Shown piece after piece: positions 44,449 through 53,454 of a DNA stretch of 64,000 nt. A program made the translations under genes and the position numbers. How positions within the stretch are numbered: position 1 is the stretch's first letter; the number at the start of each line of letters is the position of its first letter. The DNA comes from Pseudomonadota bacterium. Its GTDB lineage: Bacteria; Pseudomonadota; Alphaproteobacteria; Azospirillales; Azospirillaceae. The notes beneath the pieces were generated by a model. That model was not told the origin of the DNA. It searched no databases and worked only from the letters and a program-made list of their open reading frames with translations. Location: positions 1 through 64,000 of the forward strand of contig JAEZHQ010000129.1 of NCBI GenBank assembly GCA_023416455.1. The letters are read 5' to 3'.

Positions 44449-45599
44449 AAACGGGCGGCCAGCCGCTCCACGGCGGCGTCGAGGATCTCGTCCTTCTTGG
44501 AGAAGCAGAAGCGGATGCAGGTCCGCGGGGCGTCCTCGACGAAAAAGGCGCTGACCGGGATGGCGGTCACGCCGGCCTCGGCGGTCAGCCGCCGGCAGAA
44601 ATCCTGATCATCCCCGTCGAAGCCGAAGGCCGAGACGTCGGCCACGACGAAATAGGTGCCGGCCGAGGGCAGCACGTCGAAGCCGACCGCGCGCAGGCCG
44701 GCGGTCAGCCGGTCGCGCTTGGCCTGGAGCCCGGCGGCCAGCCCGGTGAAGTAGGCGTCCTCCTTGCGCAGCCCATAGGCGACCGCGGCCTGGAGGTTCG
44801 GCGGGGTGGTGAAGGTGATGTATTGGTGCGCCTTGGCGACCGGTTGCAGCAGATGCGGGGCGGCGGTCACATAGCCGACCTTCCAGCCGGTCAGCGAGAA
44901 GGTCTTGCCGGCCGAACCGATCTTCAGGCAGCGGTCGCGCATGCCGGGCAGCGTCATCAGCGGGATGTGCGGGCGGCCGTCGAAGACGATGTGCTCGTAC
45001 ACCTCGTCGCAGACCGCCAGCGCGTCGAAGCGCTGCACGAATCCGGCGATCAGCTCCAGCTCGGAGCGGGTGAAGACCTTGGCCGCCGGGTTGAGCGGGT
45101 CGTTGATGAGGACCAGCTTGGTCCTGGGCGAGAAGGCGGCCTCCAGATCCTCGGCCGTGAAGCTCCAGTCGGGGGCCTTCAGGCTGACGAATCGGGGCAC
45201 GCCGCCGGCCAGCCGGACGATGGGCAGATAGCTGTCGTACATGGGCTGGAAAAGCACCACCTCGTCGCCCGGATCGATCAGGCCGAGCAGGCAGGCGGTC
45301 AGCGCCTCCGTGGCGCCGGACGTCACCATGACCTCGCTCCTCCAGTCGACGTCCAGCCCGTAGAAGCGCGCAGCATGGGCGGCCAGCGCCTCGCGCAGTT
45401 CCGGCGTGCCCATCATCGACGGGTACTGGTTCCAGCCCTCCAGGAGCGCGCGCGCCGCCGCGTCCAGAACGTCAGCCGGCCCGCGCTCGTCGGGGAAGCC
45501 CTGGCCGAGGTTGATCGCGCCGTGCTGCTCCGAGAGACGGGACATGATCTCGAAGATCGTGGTTCCATAGCTCGACAGAAGTGCGTTGCCCGACTTCAC
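44436..45599 (-). CDS. PLP-dependent aminotransferase, class I/II
   Basis: The 387-residue fold-type I aminotransferase is of the YbdL/kynurenine aminotransferase kind. NLGQGFPDERGP opens the substrate site; N-x-P is NDPLNPAAK, D198 and Y201 hold the cofactor ring, and Lys232 in SAGKTFSLTGWKVGY forms the Schiff base with PLP. The likely reaction is transamination of methionine, glutamine or aromatic amino acids; the exact donor is not resolvable. GTG 45599 is used; ATG 45650 is an alternative. An unusually rich 490-bp upstream region contains several repeats. Confidence 0.88.
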   Translation of the reverse strand: MKSGNALLSSYGTTIFEIMSRLSEQHGAINLGQGFPDERGPADVLDAAARALLEGWNQYPSMMGTPELREALAAHAARFYGLDVDWRSEVMVTSGATEALTACLLGLIDPGDEVVLFQPMYDSYLPIVRLAGGVPRFVSLKAPDWSFTAEDLEAAFSPRTKLVLINDPLNPAAKVFTRSELELIAGFVQRFDALAVCDEVYEHIVFDGRPHIPLMTLPGMRDRCLKIGSAGKTFSLTGWKVGYVTAAPHLLQPVAKAHQYITFTTPPNLQAAVAYGLRKEDAYFTGLAAGLQAKRDRLTAGLRAVGFDVLPSAGTYFVVADVSAFGFDGDDQDFCRRLTAEAGVTAIPVSAFFVEDAPRTCIRFCFSKKDEILDAAVERLAARFPRR

Positions 45600-45682
45600 C
45601 GCTTCCCGCTCCCCGCTCCGTGATGCCGAGGGGCCTGCGATGGCCACCATCGAATGCCTTAGGCTCAAACCCGGCAGCCTGA

Positions 45683-45716
45683 AGTTTCGTGCGTTCGATC
45701 TGAATCGCACGAAACT
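45683..45716. repeat. Perfect 11-bp inverted repeat upstream of the aminotransferase
   Basis: AGTTTCGTGCG (45683-45693) and CGCACGAAACT (45706-45716) flank a 12-base loop. It lies 85-120 bp upstream of the aminotransferase start and would fold into a stable hairpin in its leader or bind a dimeric protein. Confidence 0.7.
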
Positions 45717-45721
45717 CCTGG

Positions 45722-45762
45722 CCATTGTTCTGCGAGCGGAGTCACGCTTCGAATCGATTCCG
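45722..45762 (-). repeat. 41-bp dispersed intergenic repeat, copy 2
   Basis: Reverse-complement partner of 3033-3073, 35 of 41 bases identical. Here it lies 120-165 bp ahead of the aminotransferase start, next to the 23-bp tandem unit. Confidence 0.6.
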
Positions 45763-45763
45763 A

Positions 45764-45809
45764 TTCCACGCGATCCGCTCCTTGGCTTCCACGCGATCCG
45801 CTCCTTGGC
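45764..45809. repeat. Perfect tandem duplication of a 23-bp unit
   Basis: TTCCACGCGATCCGCTCCTT plus GGC occurs at 45764-45786 and again at 45787-45809 without a mismatch. It adjoins the dispersed 41-bp repeat and is probably a recent slippage product. Confidence 0.85.
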
Positions 45810-45958
45810 CCCGCAATGTGCGAAACGGTCCGATGACCGGCCGATCATGGATCGCCGAATGCGCCCGCCGTGAGACCCGGCGCAGGATGGAGATGGACGC
45901 CGGTCTTGTCCAGCGAGCCGACGTCGCATCGCCGCGGCATCCGGATCTGCCGTTTTGA

Positions 45959-45992
45959 TTGCATTAACATAATGCAATGCTCTTAATAAGAG
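45959..45992. promoter_or_regulatory. Two adjacent AT-rich palindromes between the aminotransferase and kinase genes
   Basis: TTGCATTA-ACA-TAATGCAA (45959-45977) and CTCTTA-A-TAAGAG (45980-45992), separated by two bases, are striking AT-rich palindromes in a GC-rich genome. The layout suits binding of a dimeric repressor or activator. A further imperfect inverted repeat, ACCAAAGAAT (from 46011) with ATTCTTTTGGT (to 46062), lies just downstream. Either or both divergent genes may be controlled from here. Confidence 0.5.
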
Positions 45993-46152
45993 TGTCTCGC
46001 GGCGCCCAGGCACCAAAGAATCGATCACGTCCCGCCGGTAGCATCTTGGTAATTCTTTTGGTTTAGAGTTCATACGTTTAGCAGGCTTCCGGATGCTTCG
46101 GCGGCGCCAACGCGCCGCTGGCGGCGCAGGGCGGGCGGGACAAGGTTATGGC

Positions 46153-47784
46153 ATGAGAGCGCCGGTCTCCTTCACCGGGGGGGTCTTGGTCTTCACCGCC
46201 ATCGCGCTGGCGGCGGTGTGGGGCGGCTACGCCCGGCTCTCCCGCGCCGTGCTGGACAACCAGACCCAGGAGATGGTCGCCCGCGCCGGGACAATGGCAC
46301 GGGCCTTCGAGAAACACACGCACCGCGTCCTCCATGAGGTCGACGTGGCGCTGCGCAACATCGCCCTGAACGTCGCGCAGGGCGGTCTGGAGGGGGGCCG
46401 CCGTTTCATCGAACGGGGCTTCTACGATCCCGACCTGATCCGTCATTTCTCCGTCACGGACGCGGCCGGCGCGGTGGTCTGCTGCGGCACCGCCGCGGAT
46501 GCCGGGGCGGCCCTCGACAACGAGGCCCTGGTCGCCTTCCACCGGACCCCCGCCGGGGCCGACCGCATGCACCTCGGGCCGGCGGTGCCCGGTGCGCCGG
46601 CCGGGCATCCGCTTCTGCGGCTCAGCCGCCGGCTGAACGGGCCGGACGGCGGTTTTGCCGGGCTGGTCGTCGCCAACATCGACTCCAACTACCTGTCGGG
46701 CCTGTACCAGCCGGCGGCGCTGGGGCCGAACGGGACGGTGACGCTGATCGGATTCGACCGGGTGATCCGCGCCCGCGGGGGACGCCAGGCGCCGCGGGGC
46801 ATCGGGGTGGCCATCCCTCATTCCAAGCTTTGGGAGGAGCTGGAGCGGTCGCCGGACGGGGTGTACTGGCAGGACAGCCTGACCGACGGCCTGAGGCGCG
46901 CTTTCGTCTACCGCCGGATCGACGGTTACCCGCTGGTGGTCGCGGTCGGCGCGGCCGAAGTGGACGTCGAGGCGGCGGCGGCCGGTCTGCGGGGCACCCT
47001 GTCGGTCATCGCGGTCCTGCTGAGCGCCTCGATCGTCCTGGTGGCCACCTTTCTGGTGGAGCAGCACCGCACGGCCGAGCGGCTGCGGGCCGCGCTCAAC
47101 GTGAATCGCGACTTCCTGGCCCGCGTCAGCCACGAGCTGCGCACCCCGCTGAACGCCATCATCGGCTTCTCCGAGGTGATCAAGGAGCAGATGCTGGGTC
47201 CGCAGGCCGGCCGGCGCTATGCCGACTACGCCAAGGACATCCATGATTCGGGGCGGCACCTGCTGACTCTCATCGACGACATCCTGGATCTGTCCCGCCT
47301 CCAGGCCGGAGCCCAGGCGCTGCATCTGGAGCCGGTGGACGCCGCCATGGCCGTGGACTGGGCCGTCCGCATCATCGCCCCCCAGGCCGAGGCCAAGGGC
47401 ATCCGGCTGGAATGGGAGGTCCCGCCCGGCCGCCACTGCATCACCGCGGACGAGCACGCGCTCAGGCAGATGTTGCTCAATCTGCTGAACAACGCGGTCA
47501 AGTTCACGCCGGACGGCGGGTGCATCCAGGTGACGGTCGGCGTCGGGGCGAACGGGCGCTGCCACATCCGCATCGTCGACAACGGGATCGGCATGACGCC
47601 GGAGCAGTTGCGCCAGGCGGCCGTTCCCTTCGGGCAGACGTCGGCCCTGGTCACCCGCGCCGGCCAGGGGACCGGCCTCGGCCTTCCCATCGTCAAGTCG
47701 CTGATGGAGGCCCATGGCGGGCGCCTGCGCATCGACAGCCACCCCGGCCGGGGAAGCCAGGTGACCCTGGAGTTCGCGGCCTGA
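46153..47784 (+). CDS. Membrane sensor histidine kinase with periplasmic input domain
   Basis: The 543-residue kinase has a first membrane span at about residues 8-27, a periplasmic sensor region at about 28-280 of dCache type (helical GTMARAFEKHTHRVLHEVDV, then FSVTDAAGAVVCCGTAADA and VGAAEVDVEAAAAGL), and a second span at about 282-302. HisKA follows with His327 in FLARVSHELRTPLNAIIGFS; HATPase_c has the N-box MLLNLLNNAVKFT, G1 VDNGIGM and G2 GTGLGLPI. No response regulator is adjacent. ATG 46153 follows AAGG; an earlier start at 46093 would add 20 residues. Confidence 0.9.
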   Translation: MRAPVSFTGGVLVFTAIALAAVWGGYARLSRAVLDNQTQEMVARAGTMARAFEKHTHRVLHEVDVALRNIALNVAQGGLEGGRRFIERGFYDPDLIRHFSVTDAAGAVVCCGTAADAGAALDNEALVAFHRTPAGADRMHLGPAVPGAPAGHPLLRLSRRLNGPDGGFAGLVVANIDSNYLSGLYQPAALGPNGTVTLIGFDRVIRARGGRQAPRGIGVAIPHSKLWEELERSPDGVYWQDSLTDGLRRAFVYRRIDGYPLVVAVGAAEVDVEAAAAGLRGTLSVIAVLLSASIVLVATFLVEQHRTAERLRAALNVNRDFLARVSHELRTPLNAIIGFSEVIKEQMLGPQAGRRYADYAKDIHDSGRHLLTLIDDILDLSRLQAGAQALHLEPVDAAMAVDWAVRIIAPQAEAKGIRLEWEVPPGRHCITADEHALRQMLLNLLNNAVKFTPDGGCIQVTVGVGANGRCHIRIVDNGIGMTPEQLRQAAVPFGQTSALVTRAGQGTGLGLPIVKSLMEAHGGRLRIDSHPGRGSQVTLEFAA

Positions 47785-47909
47785 GCGGCGGTCCGCTCCG
47801 CCCCGCAAAGCCATGGCGAAACGCTTGGCGCTTGGGCATACTCCCGCCGGATTTTTCAAGCGTCGCGCCGGCCGCCTTGGCGCCGGGCGGCCGGTCCAGG
47901 GAATCTCGA

Positions 47910-50900
47910 ATGTTGCGTGCGTTGGCGCGTGTCTGTGCCGTCCTTGTCGCGTCCTCCGTCCCCGTCGCCGCCGCCGAGACCGCGCCGGCCGAGGGGGTGC
48001 CCTTCGGCGTCTCCGGCGCCGAGGTGGTGGCCGAACGCGACGTCCCCCAGGCCTGCTTCACCTTCACCGACCGGCTGGAGAAGTCGCGCACGGTGGATTA
48101 CCGCGACCATGTCGAGGTCGTTCCCGTCGGCGAGGGCGCGGCCTTCGAAGGCAGCCCGGTGGCGCGCGACCGGACCTTGTGCGTCGAAGGGCTCCGCCAC
48201 GGGCAGAAGTACCGCATCACCCTGCGCGAAGGGCTGCCCGGCGGCGACGGCCGGAGCCTGGCGGCGGCCGACAGCCGTGAAATCGAGGTGCCCAACCGCA
48301 AGCCCAGCCTCGCCTTCCGCGGTGCGGGCTACATCCTGCCGCGAATCGGGGCGGACGGGCTGCCCCTGCGCTCCATCAACCTCGACCGCGCCCGGCTTCA
48401 GGTGCTGCGCATCAACGACCGCTCGCTGGTCGAGAAGATTTACTTCGGCCGCATCGCCCAGCAGCTCTCCGACCACGAGGTGGGCGAGATCCTCGACCGC
48501 GCCGGCCAGGAGGTGTGGCGTGGCGAGATGGCCATCAGCAACGTCCGCAACCAGGCCGTCGTCACGCCCTTTCCCATCGACGCCGTGCTGGGCCGGCTCG
48601 ATCCCGGCGTCTACATCGCCGTGGCCGGCGCCGAGGAGGTCACGCCGGGCGGCTGGGACCACAAGGCGACGCAGTGGTTCGTGGTCTCCGACCTCGGCCT
48701 GAACACCATCATGGGCGAGGACGCGCTGGTGGTCTTCGCACGCTCGGTCTCCGGCGCCACGCCGGAGGCGGGGGTGGAGTTGCGCCTGCTCGCCCGCAAC
48801 AACGCCGAGCTGGGCAAGGTGAGCACCGGCCCCGACGGGATCGCCCGCTTCGACCTGGCCGCCCTGCGCGCCGCCGGGGGCGAGGCCCCACAGGCCCTGT
48901 TCGCCTACCGCGGGGCGGGCGACTTCGGTTTCCTCGACCTTGCCGCCCCGGCCGGCGGCACCGCCCGCCCGGCCCCCGGCCAGCCCGACGCCTTCCTCTA
49001 CACCGAACGCGGCATCTACCGTCCGGGAGAGACGGTGAACCTGGCGGTGCTTCTGCGCGACGCCGACGCCAAGCCGGTCGCCGGGCGGTCGCTGACCTTG
49101 CGCATCCTGCGGCCGGACGGATTCGAGGTGGAGCGGCGTCCGCTGGCCGACGCCGGGGGCGGTGGCTTCACCACCCGCATCGGGCTTCCCGGCAACGCCT
49201 ATCCCGGCCCGTGGACCGTCACCGTCCACGCCGATGCCGAGCCGGGCGCCACGCCGTCCCCGGCCGCGGGAGCGGCCGCCCCGGCCGGTGGGCCGGCCTC
49301 CGGAGCGCCGGCGCTCGGCCCGGCGCTTGGCCGGGTCGAGTTCCTGGTGGAGGACTTCGTGCCGCCGCGGCTCGACGTCGCCCTGACGGCAGCCGACCGC
49401 GAACTGCCGGCCGACGGCCGGACGGTCCTGACCATTGACGGGCACTTCCTCTACGGCGCCCCGGCGGCGGGCCTGCCGGGCCAACTGGCGGTGACCCTGC
49501 GGGCGGCGGAGAACCCCTACCCGAACCTGCCCGGCTACCGTTTCGGCCTGGCCCAGGAGGAGGTGGCGCCCCAGCGCTCCGAATTGCCCGGCTTCACCAC
49601 CAACCGCAACGGCCAGGCCGAAGTCGAGCTGGGTCTGCCCAAGCCGCCGGAAAGCACGCGGCCGCTGGAGGCCGTGGTCCGGGCCACCCTGCTCGATGTC
49701 GGCGGCCGCTCGGTCAGCCGCGACCTGATCCTGCCGGTGCGCCACCAGCCCTTCGCCATCGGCATCCGCCCGCGCTTCGAAGGCGAGGGCGTGCCGGAGG
49801 GGGCGACCGCCAGCTTCGACGTGCTCGCCGTCAGTCCCGACGGCACCCCCGTCGACCGGGAGGAGCTGTCCTACGAGCTGTTCGAGGAGGAGCACGACTA
49901 CGTCTGGTTCGAGGCGAACGGGCGCTGGGACTACAAGGTGACGGTGCGCGACCAGCGCGTCACCGGCGGCTCGCTGGCCACGCAGCTGTCCAAGCCGGGA
50001 ACGGTGGAGGCGCCGGTGAACGCCGGCCGCTACCGGCTGGAGGTGTTCGATCCCAAGACCGGCGTCGCCACCAGCCTGCGCTTCGCCGCCGGCTGGTGGA
50101 TGACCCCGACCGACGGCGAGCGGCCCGACGAGGTGGACGTGACCGTCATGCTGCCCTCCTATCGGGGCGGCGAGACGGCCCGCGTCCATGTGAAGCCGCC
50201 CTACGACAGCCAGGTCTTCATCGCCGTCGCCGACCGCAGGGTCCGCCACGCCTCCACCCACCGGATCGGGCCGGAGGGCGCCTTCCTGGAGATCCCGGTC
50301 GATCCGGCCTGGACCGGCGGCGTCTATGTGCTGGCCACCGCCTTCGCCACGCCCGACCCCCAGGCCAAGGGTGCGCCGCGCCGCGCGGTCGGCCTGTCCT
50401 GGCTGTCGGTGGACGCGGCGCAGCGGACGCTCGACCTGCGCATCGAGGCCCCGGCGACGACCGAACCGCGCCGCCAGGTGAACGCCGAGCTGGTGGTCGA
50501 GGGCGCGGCGGAAGGCCAGCCGGCCTATGTGACGCTGGCGGCGGTGGACGACGCGGTGTCGCAGCTGACCGAGCGCCGCGCCCCGGACCCGAAGGAGCAT
50601 TACCTCGGCAAGCGCCGCCTGGCGGTGGAGTTGCGCGACTCCTTCGGCCGGCTGATCGACCCGGTGGCGCCGGACCCGGCGCGGGTGCGGCCCGGCGGCG
50701 CCACCCGCCTGCGCCCGGTCGGCGTGAGGGTGCCGCAGAAGTCGGAACGGGTCGTCTCGCTGTTTTCCGGAATCCTGCCGGTGGGCGCCGGCGGCCGGCT
50801 GTCGGTGCCGCTGGAGGTTCCCGACTTCCAGGGCCGGCTGCGCCTGACGGCGGTGGCGTGGAGCGGCGACCGGCTGGGCTACGCGGAGTCCCGGATCCTG

Positions 50901-52727
50901 GTGCGCGACCCGGTGCTGGCCGATCTCGCCGTGCCGCGATTCCTGGCCCCCGGTGACCGGGCGGTGGTGCCGGTGTCCCTCGACAATGCCGGCGGCCCCG
51001 CCGGCAGCTACCGCATCACGCTGACGGCGAGCGGGGCGGTATCCCTGGACGGGTCCGGCGACGCCACGGCGAGCCTCGGGCGCGGCAAGCGGGTCACCAT
51101 GGAGCGGGCGCTGCGCGCCGACTCGGTCGGCGTCGGCCACGTCACCCTCGACCTCGTCGGGCCGGACGGCCTTCGGGTGACGCGCCGGTGGGAGATCCCG
51201 GTGCGTCCGGGCAGCGCGCCGGTGATCCGCCGCGCCGTCGCGATGCTGGCCCCCGACCGCAGCGTCGCCGTGCCCGCCGACCTGACGGCCGGCCTGCGCC
51301 CGGAGACCGTCTCGGCGGCGCTGTCGCTGGGGATCCTGCCGGAGATCGATGTGCCCGGCCTGCTCACCACGCTGGAGCGGTCCGGCACCGGCGGCCTGGA
51401 AGCCGCGGCCAGCCGCGCCCTGCCGTTGCTGGTGCTGGGCGACGTGGCGGTCGCCCTCGGTCTCGACACCGAGGAGCGGGTCAAGGCGCGCGTGCAGCGC
51501 GCCGTCGACCGGGTGCTGACCATGCAGCGGCCGGACGGCTCCTTCGCCGCCTGGTCGCCGAAGGGGGAGAGCGATTCCTGGCTGACCGCCTACGCGCTGG
51601 ACATCCTCGGCCGTGCCCGGGCGAGCGGCTACCGCGTCCCGGAAGCGCCCTACCGCAAGGGGCTGGACGGGCTGAAGGCGGCGCTCGACAACGCCTGGGT
51701 GGAGGCCGAGGAGCTTCCCGGCCGGGCCTACGCGCTCCATGTGCTGGCCCGGGCGAAGATGGTCGACGCCGGCGCCGTGCGCTACTTCCAGGAAACCTTC
51801 TGGGACAAGCTGCCGACCGACTTCGCCCGCGCCCAGGTCGCCGCCGCGCTCGCCGCGCTCGGCGAGGGAGCCGGCGCGGCCGAGGCGTTCGACCGCCTGA
51901 CCGGCGCCCGCATCGGGTCGTCGAGCCTGCGAGACTACGGCTCCCCGTTGCGCGATGACGCCGGCGTGGTGGTGCTGATGGCCGAAAGCGGGGCGGCCGA
52001 GCGCGAGCGGCTGGATCAGGCGGCGGAGCGGCTGGCCAAGACCTATGCCGCCGTGCGCGTCACCGGCGCGCAGGAGCAGGCTTGGCTGCTGCTGGCCGCC
52101 AAGGCCCTGGTCGACCGCGCGCCGGCCATGAAGGTGGCGGTCGGCGAGCAGGTGATGGAGGGGGCCAAGCCGCTGTTCCAGCGGATCGATCCCGCCTCGC
52201 CCCCGGCGCTGCGCAACGCCGGCGGCGAGCCGTTGCGCCAGATCGTCTCGGTCGTCGGAGTCGCCGAGGCGCCGCCGGAGCCGGAGGAGCAGGGCATCAG
52301 CATCGCGCGCCGTGTCTTCGACATGGCCGGAAACCCGGTCGACCTCAAAGCCGTGCGGCAAAACGACCGGCTGGTCGTGGTGCTGGAGGGCGGGACGGCC
52401 GACCCGGTGGACCATCAGGCGCTGGTCAGCGATCCGCTGCCGGCGGGTTTCGAGATCGAGACGGTGCGGCTGGCCGGAGGTGCACCGCTGGGCGAACTGT
52501 CCTGGCTGGGCGAACTGACGGTGCCGCGCCATGTGGAATACCGCGACGACCGCTTCGTCGCCGCGGTGGAGCTGACCAAGCAGGCGCCGCGCTTCCGCCT
52601 GGCCTATCTGGTGCGGGCGATGACCTCCGGCGATTTCGCGCTGCCCGGCGCGACCGTGGAGGATCCGCACCGTCCCCACCGGGCGGCGCGCACCGCCGCC
52701 GCCCGCCTGCATGTCCTGCCGGAATGA
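47910..52727 (+). CDS. Bacterial alpha-2-macroglobulin family protein lacking the thioester motif
   Basis: A 1605-residue secreted protein with a signal peptide (MLRALARVCAVLVASSVPVA, cleaved near residue 22). MG-type beta domains follow, with the family bait/A2M_N region YTERGIYRPGETVNLAVLLR and DFVPPRLDV. A thioester-like helical toroid contains TGGLEAAASRALPLL at 1160-1174, and a macroglobulin C-terminal domain ends the chain. The CxEQ thioester motif should fall at 1162-1165, but the residues are Gly-Leu-Glu-Ala, so no thioester can form. This matches the YfaS-type class, which traps proteases without covalent links. The usual partner pbpC is not next to it. AGGGA lies eight bases before ATG 47910. 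Confidence 0.93.
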   Translation: MLRALARVCAVLVASSVPVAAAETAPAEGVPFGVSGAEVVAERDVPQACFTFTDRLEKSRTVDYRDHVEVVPVGEGAAFEGSPVARDRTLCVEGLRHGQKYRITLREGLPGGDGRSLAAADSREIEVPNRKPSLAFRGAGYILPRIGADGLPLRSINLDRARLQVLRINDRSLVEKIYFGRIAQQLSDHEVGEILDRAGQEVWRGEMAISNVRNQAVVTPFPIDAVLGRLDPGVYIAVAGAEEVTPGGWDHKATQWFVVSDLGLNTIMGEDALVVFARSVSGATPEAGVELRLLARNNAELGKVSTGPDGIARFDLAALRAAGGEAPQALFAYRGAGDFGFLDLAAPAGGTARPAPGQPDAFLYTERGIYRPGETVNLAVLLRDADAKPVAGRSLTLRILRPDGFEVERRPLADAGGGGFTTRIGLPGNAYPGPWTVTVHADAEPGATPSPAAGAAAPAGGPASGAPALGPALGRVEFLVEDFVPPRLDVALTAADRELPADGRTVLTIDGHFLYGAPAAGLPGQLAVTLRAAENPYPNLPGYRFGLAQEEVAPQRSELPGFTTNRNGQAEVELGLPKPPESTRPLEAVVRATLLDVGGRSVSRDLILPVRHQPFAIGIRPRFEGEGVPEGATASFDVLAVSPDGTPVDREELSYELFEEEHDYVWFEANGRWDYKVTVRDQRVTGGSLATQLSKPGTVEAPVNAGRYRLEVFDPKTGVATSLRFAAGWWMTPTDGERPDEVDVTVMLPSYRGGETARVHVKPPYDSQVFIAVADRRVRHASTHRIGPEGAFLEIPVDPAWTGGVYVLATAFATPDPQAKGAPRRAVGLSWLSVDAAQRTLDLRIEAPATTEPRRQVNAELVVEGAAEGQPAYVTLAAVDDAVSQLTERRAPDPKEHYLGKRRLAVELRDSFGRLIDPVAPDPARVRPGGATRLRPVGVRVPQKSERVVSLFSGILPVGAGGRLSVPLEVPDFQGRLRLTAVAWSGDRLGYAESRILVRDPVLADLAVPRFLAPGDRAVVPVSLDNAGGPAGSYRITLTASGAVSLDGSGDATASLGRGKRVTMERALRADSVGVGHVTLDLVGPDGLRVTRRWEIPVRPGSAPVIRRAVAMLAPDRSVAVPADLTAGLRPETVSAALSLGILPEIDVPGLLTTLERSGTGGLEAAASRALPLLVLGDVAVALGLDTEERVKARVQRAVDRVLTMQRPDGSFAAWSPKGESDSWLTAYALDILGRARASGYRVPEAPYRKGLDGLKAALDNAWVEAEELPGRAYALHVLARAKMVDAGAVRYFQETFWDKLPTDFARAQVAAALAALGEGAGAAEAFDRLTGARIGSSSLRDYGSPLRDDAGVVVLMAESGAAERERLDQAAERLAKTYAAVRVTGAQEQAWLLLAAKALVDRAPAMKVAVGEQVMEGAKPLFQRIDPASPPALRNAGGEPLRQIVSVVGVAEAPPEPEEQGISIARRVFDMAGNPVDLKAVRQNDRLVVVLEGGTADPVDHQALVSDPLPAGFEIETVRLAGGAPLGELSWLGELTVPRHVEYRDDRFVAAVELTKQAPRFRLAYLVRAMTSGDFALPGATVEDPHRPHRAARTAAARLHVLPE

Positions 52728-52801
52728 TGCGGACGGCGCGTGGAGGCTCCGTCCGTATCGCTCTTCGTGCAGGTTGCCCGCGCAAAGCGATGCCGGGTTC
52801 C

Positions 52802-52840
52802 GTCAAAGGCGCTTGATGGAAGCCATCATTCGCCTTTGAC
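52802..52840. terminator. Long inverted repeat after the alpha-2-macroglobulin gene
   Basis: GTCAAAGGCG (52802-52811) and CGCCTTTGAC (52831-52840) are perfect arms, with GATGG/CCATC (52815-52819, 52823-52827) inside. This gives a two-part stem with a symmetrical internal loop. It lies 75 bp after the stop and has no T-tract. Confidence 0.5.
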
Positions 52841-52944
52841 AGGGCAGGGGCGGCGGACGTCGGTCTTCCCCGGAGTTTCCAATCCCGCCCCGCCGGGCCG
52901 GCATGGCGAGGTCGCTTCGGCGGAGGCCGCGGCCCGCTTCGGCA

Positions 52945-53127
52945 TCACAGGATTTCCCGCTTCTCCGCCTCGCGGTGGCGGGTGATCCGCATCATGACCG
53001 CCACCACGACCGCGAAGAATGCGGTCAGCGCCACATAGAAGAACAAGGCCAGCCCGACCGTCATGGTGCCCACCAGCACCATGGCCAGAATCCATATGCC
53101 CAGCGAGACGATGGCGCGTGACGACAT
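52945..53127 (-). CDS. Small membrane protein, 60 aa
   Basis: A peptide beginning MSSRAIVSLGIWILAMVLVG with two overlapping hydrophobic segments (residues 6-27 and 29-47) and a charged, basic/acidic tail (RITRHREAEKREIL). It looks like a small inner-membrane protein with the tail in the cytoplasm. ATG 53127 has only a weak purine-rich stretch upstream, and a longer in-frame extension lacks coding character. No family recognised. It faces the alpha-2-macroglobulin gene. Confidence 0.5.
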   Translation of the reverse strand: MSSRAIVSLGIWILAMVLVGTMTVGLALFFYVALTAFFAVVVAVMMRITRHREAEKREIL

Positions 53128-53454
53128 CGGTGGTCCCAACCCATGCTGGTCCGCCCTGGGCCGGTGGCGATGGGCGAATCTTCGTTGATGATTCGAGGGT
53201 GCCATCGTTTGGTGTCGTAACGATGCGTGGCATCCTGTCACTGCGCGCGCGCGCCGCACCCCCAAGGAACAGGCCGCGTCACCGGATTGTTGCGGCCGCA
53301 GGGCCGCCGCCGTTCCGTGAGGCGGCCGCCGTGGCCGGTCCCCCCTCCGGAGCCGATCGAGGCCGGCGCGCCGGCAGGGTTTGGCGACTCCGCCCACGCG
53401 CAAGCGGGCCGTCGACCGCCGTGTCCGGCGGTTGCGGGCGTTCCGACCCCGGCC

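Noticed and set aside
45725..45958. 77-codon frame MFCERSHASNRF… similar to the frame at 2747-3070 on the other strand
   Set aside because: The similarity comes from the shared 41-bp intergenic repeat, not from a protein family; neither frame has coding character outside the repeat.
47856..52712. A 1618-codon open frame on the minus strand opposite the alpha-2-macroglobulin gene
   Set aside because: GC-rich third positions keep the antisense frame open; the product is low-complexity Gly/Arg/His without domains or start signals. The same applies to the long minus-strand frames at 514-3174 and 7966-10755.
53265..53290. GGAAC-N18-GTT, a looser EcfG-like promoter
   Set aside because: Spacing is one base longer than the other two elements and it is 250 bp from the next gene; a GC-rich chance match is likely.
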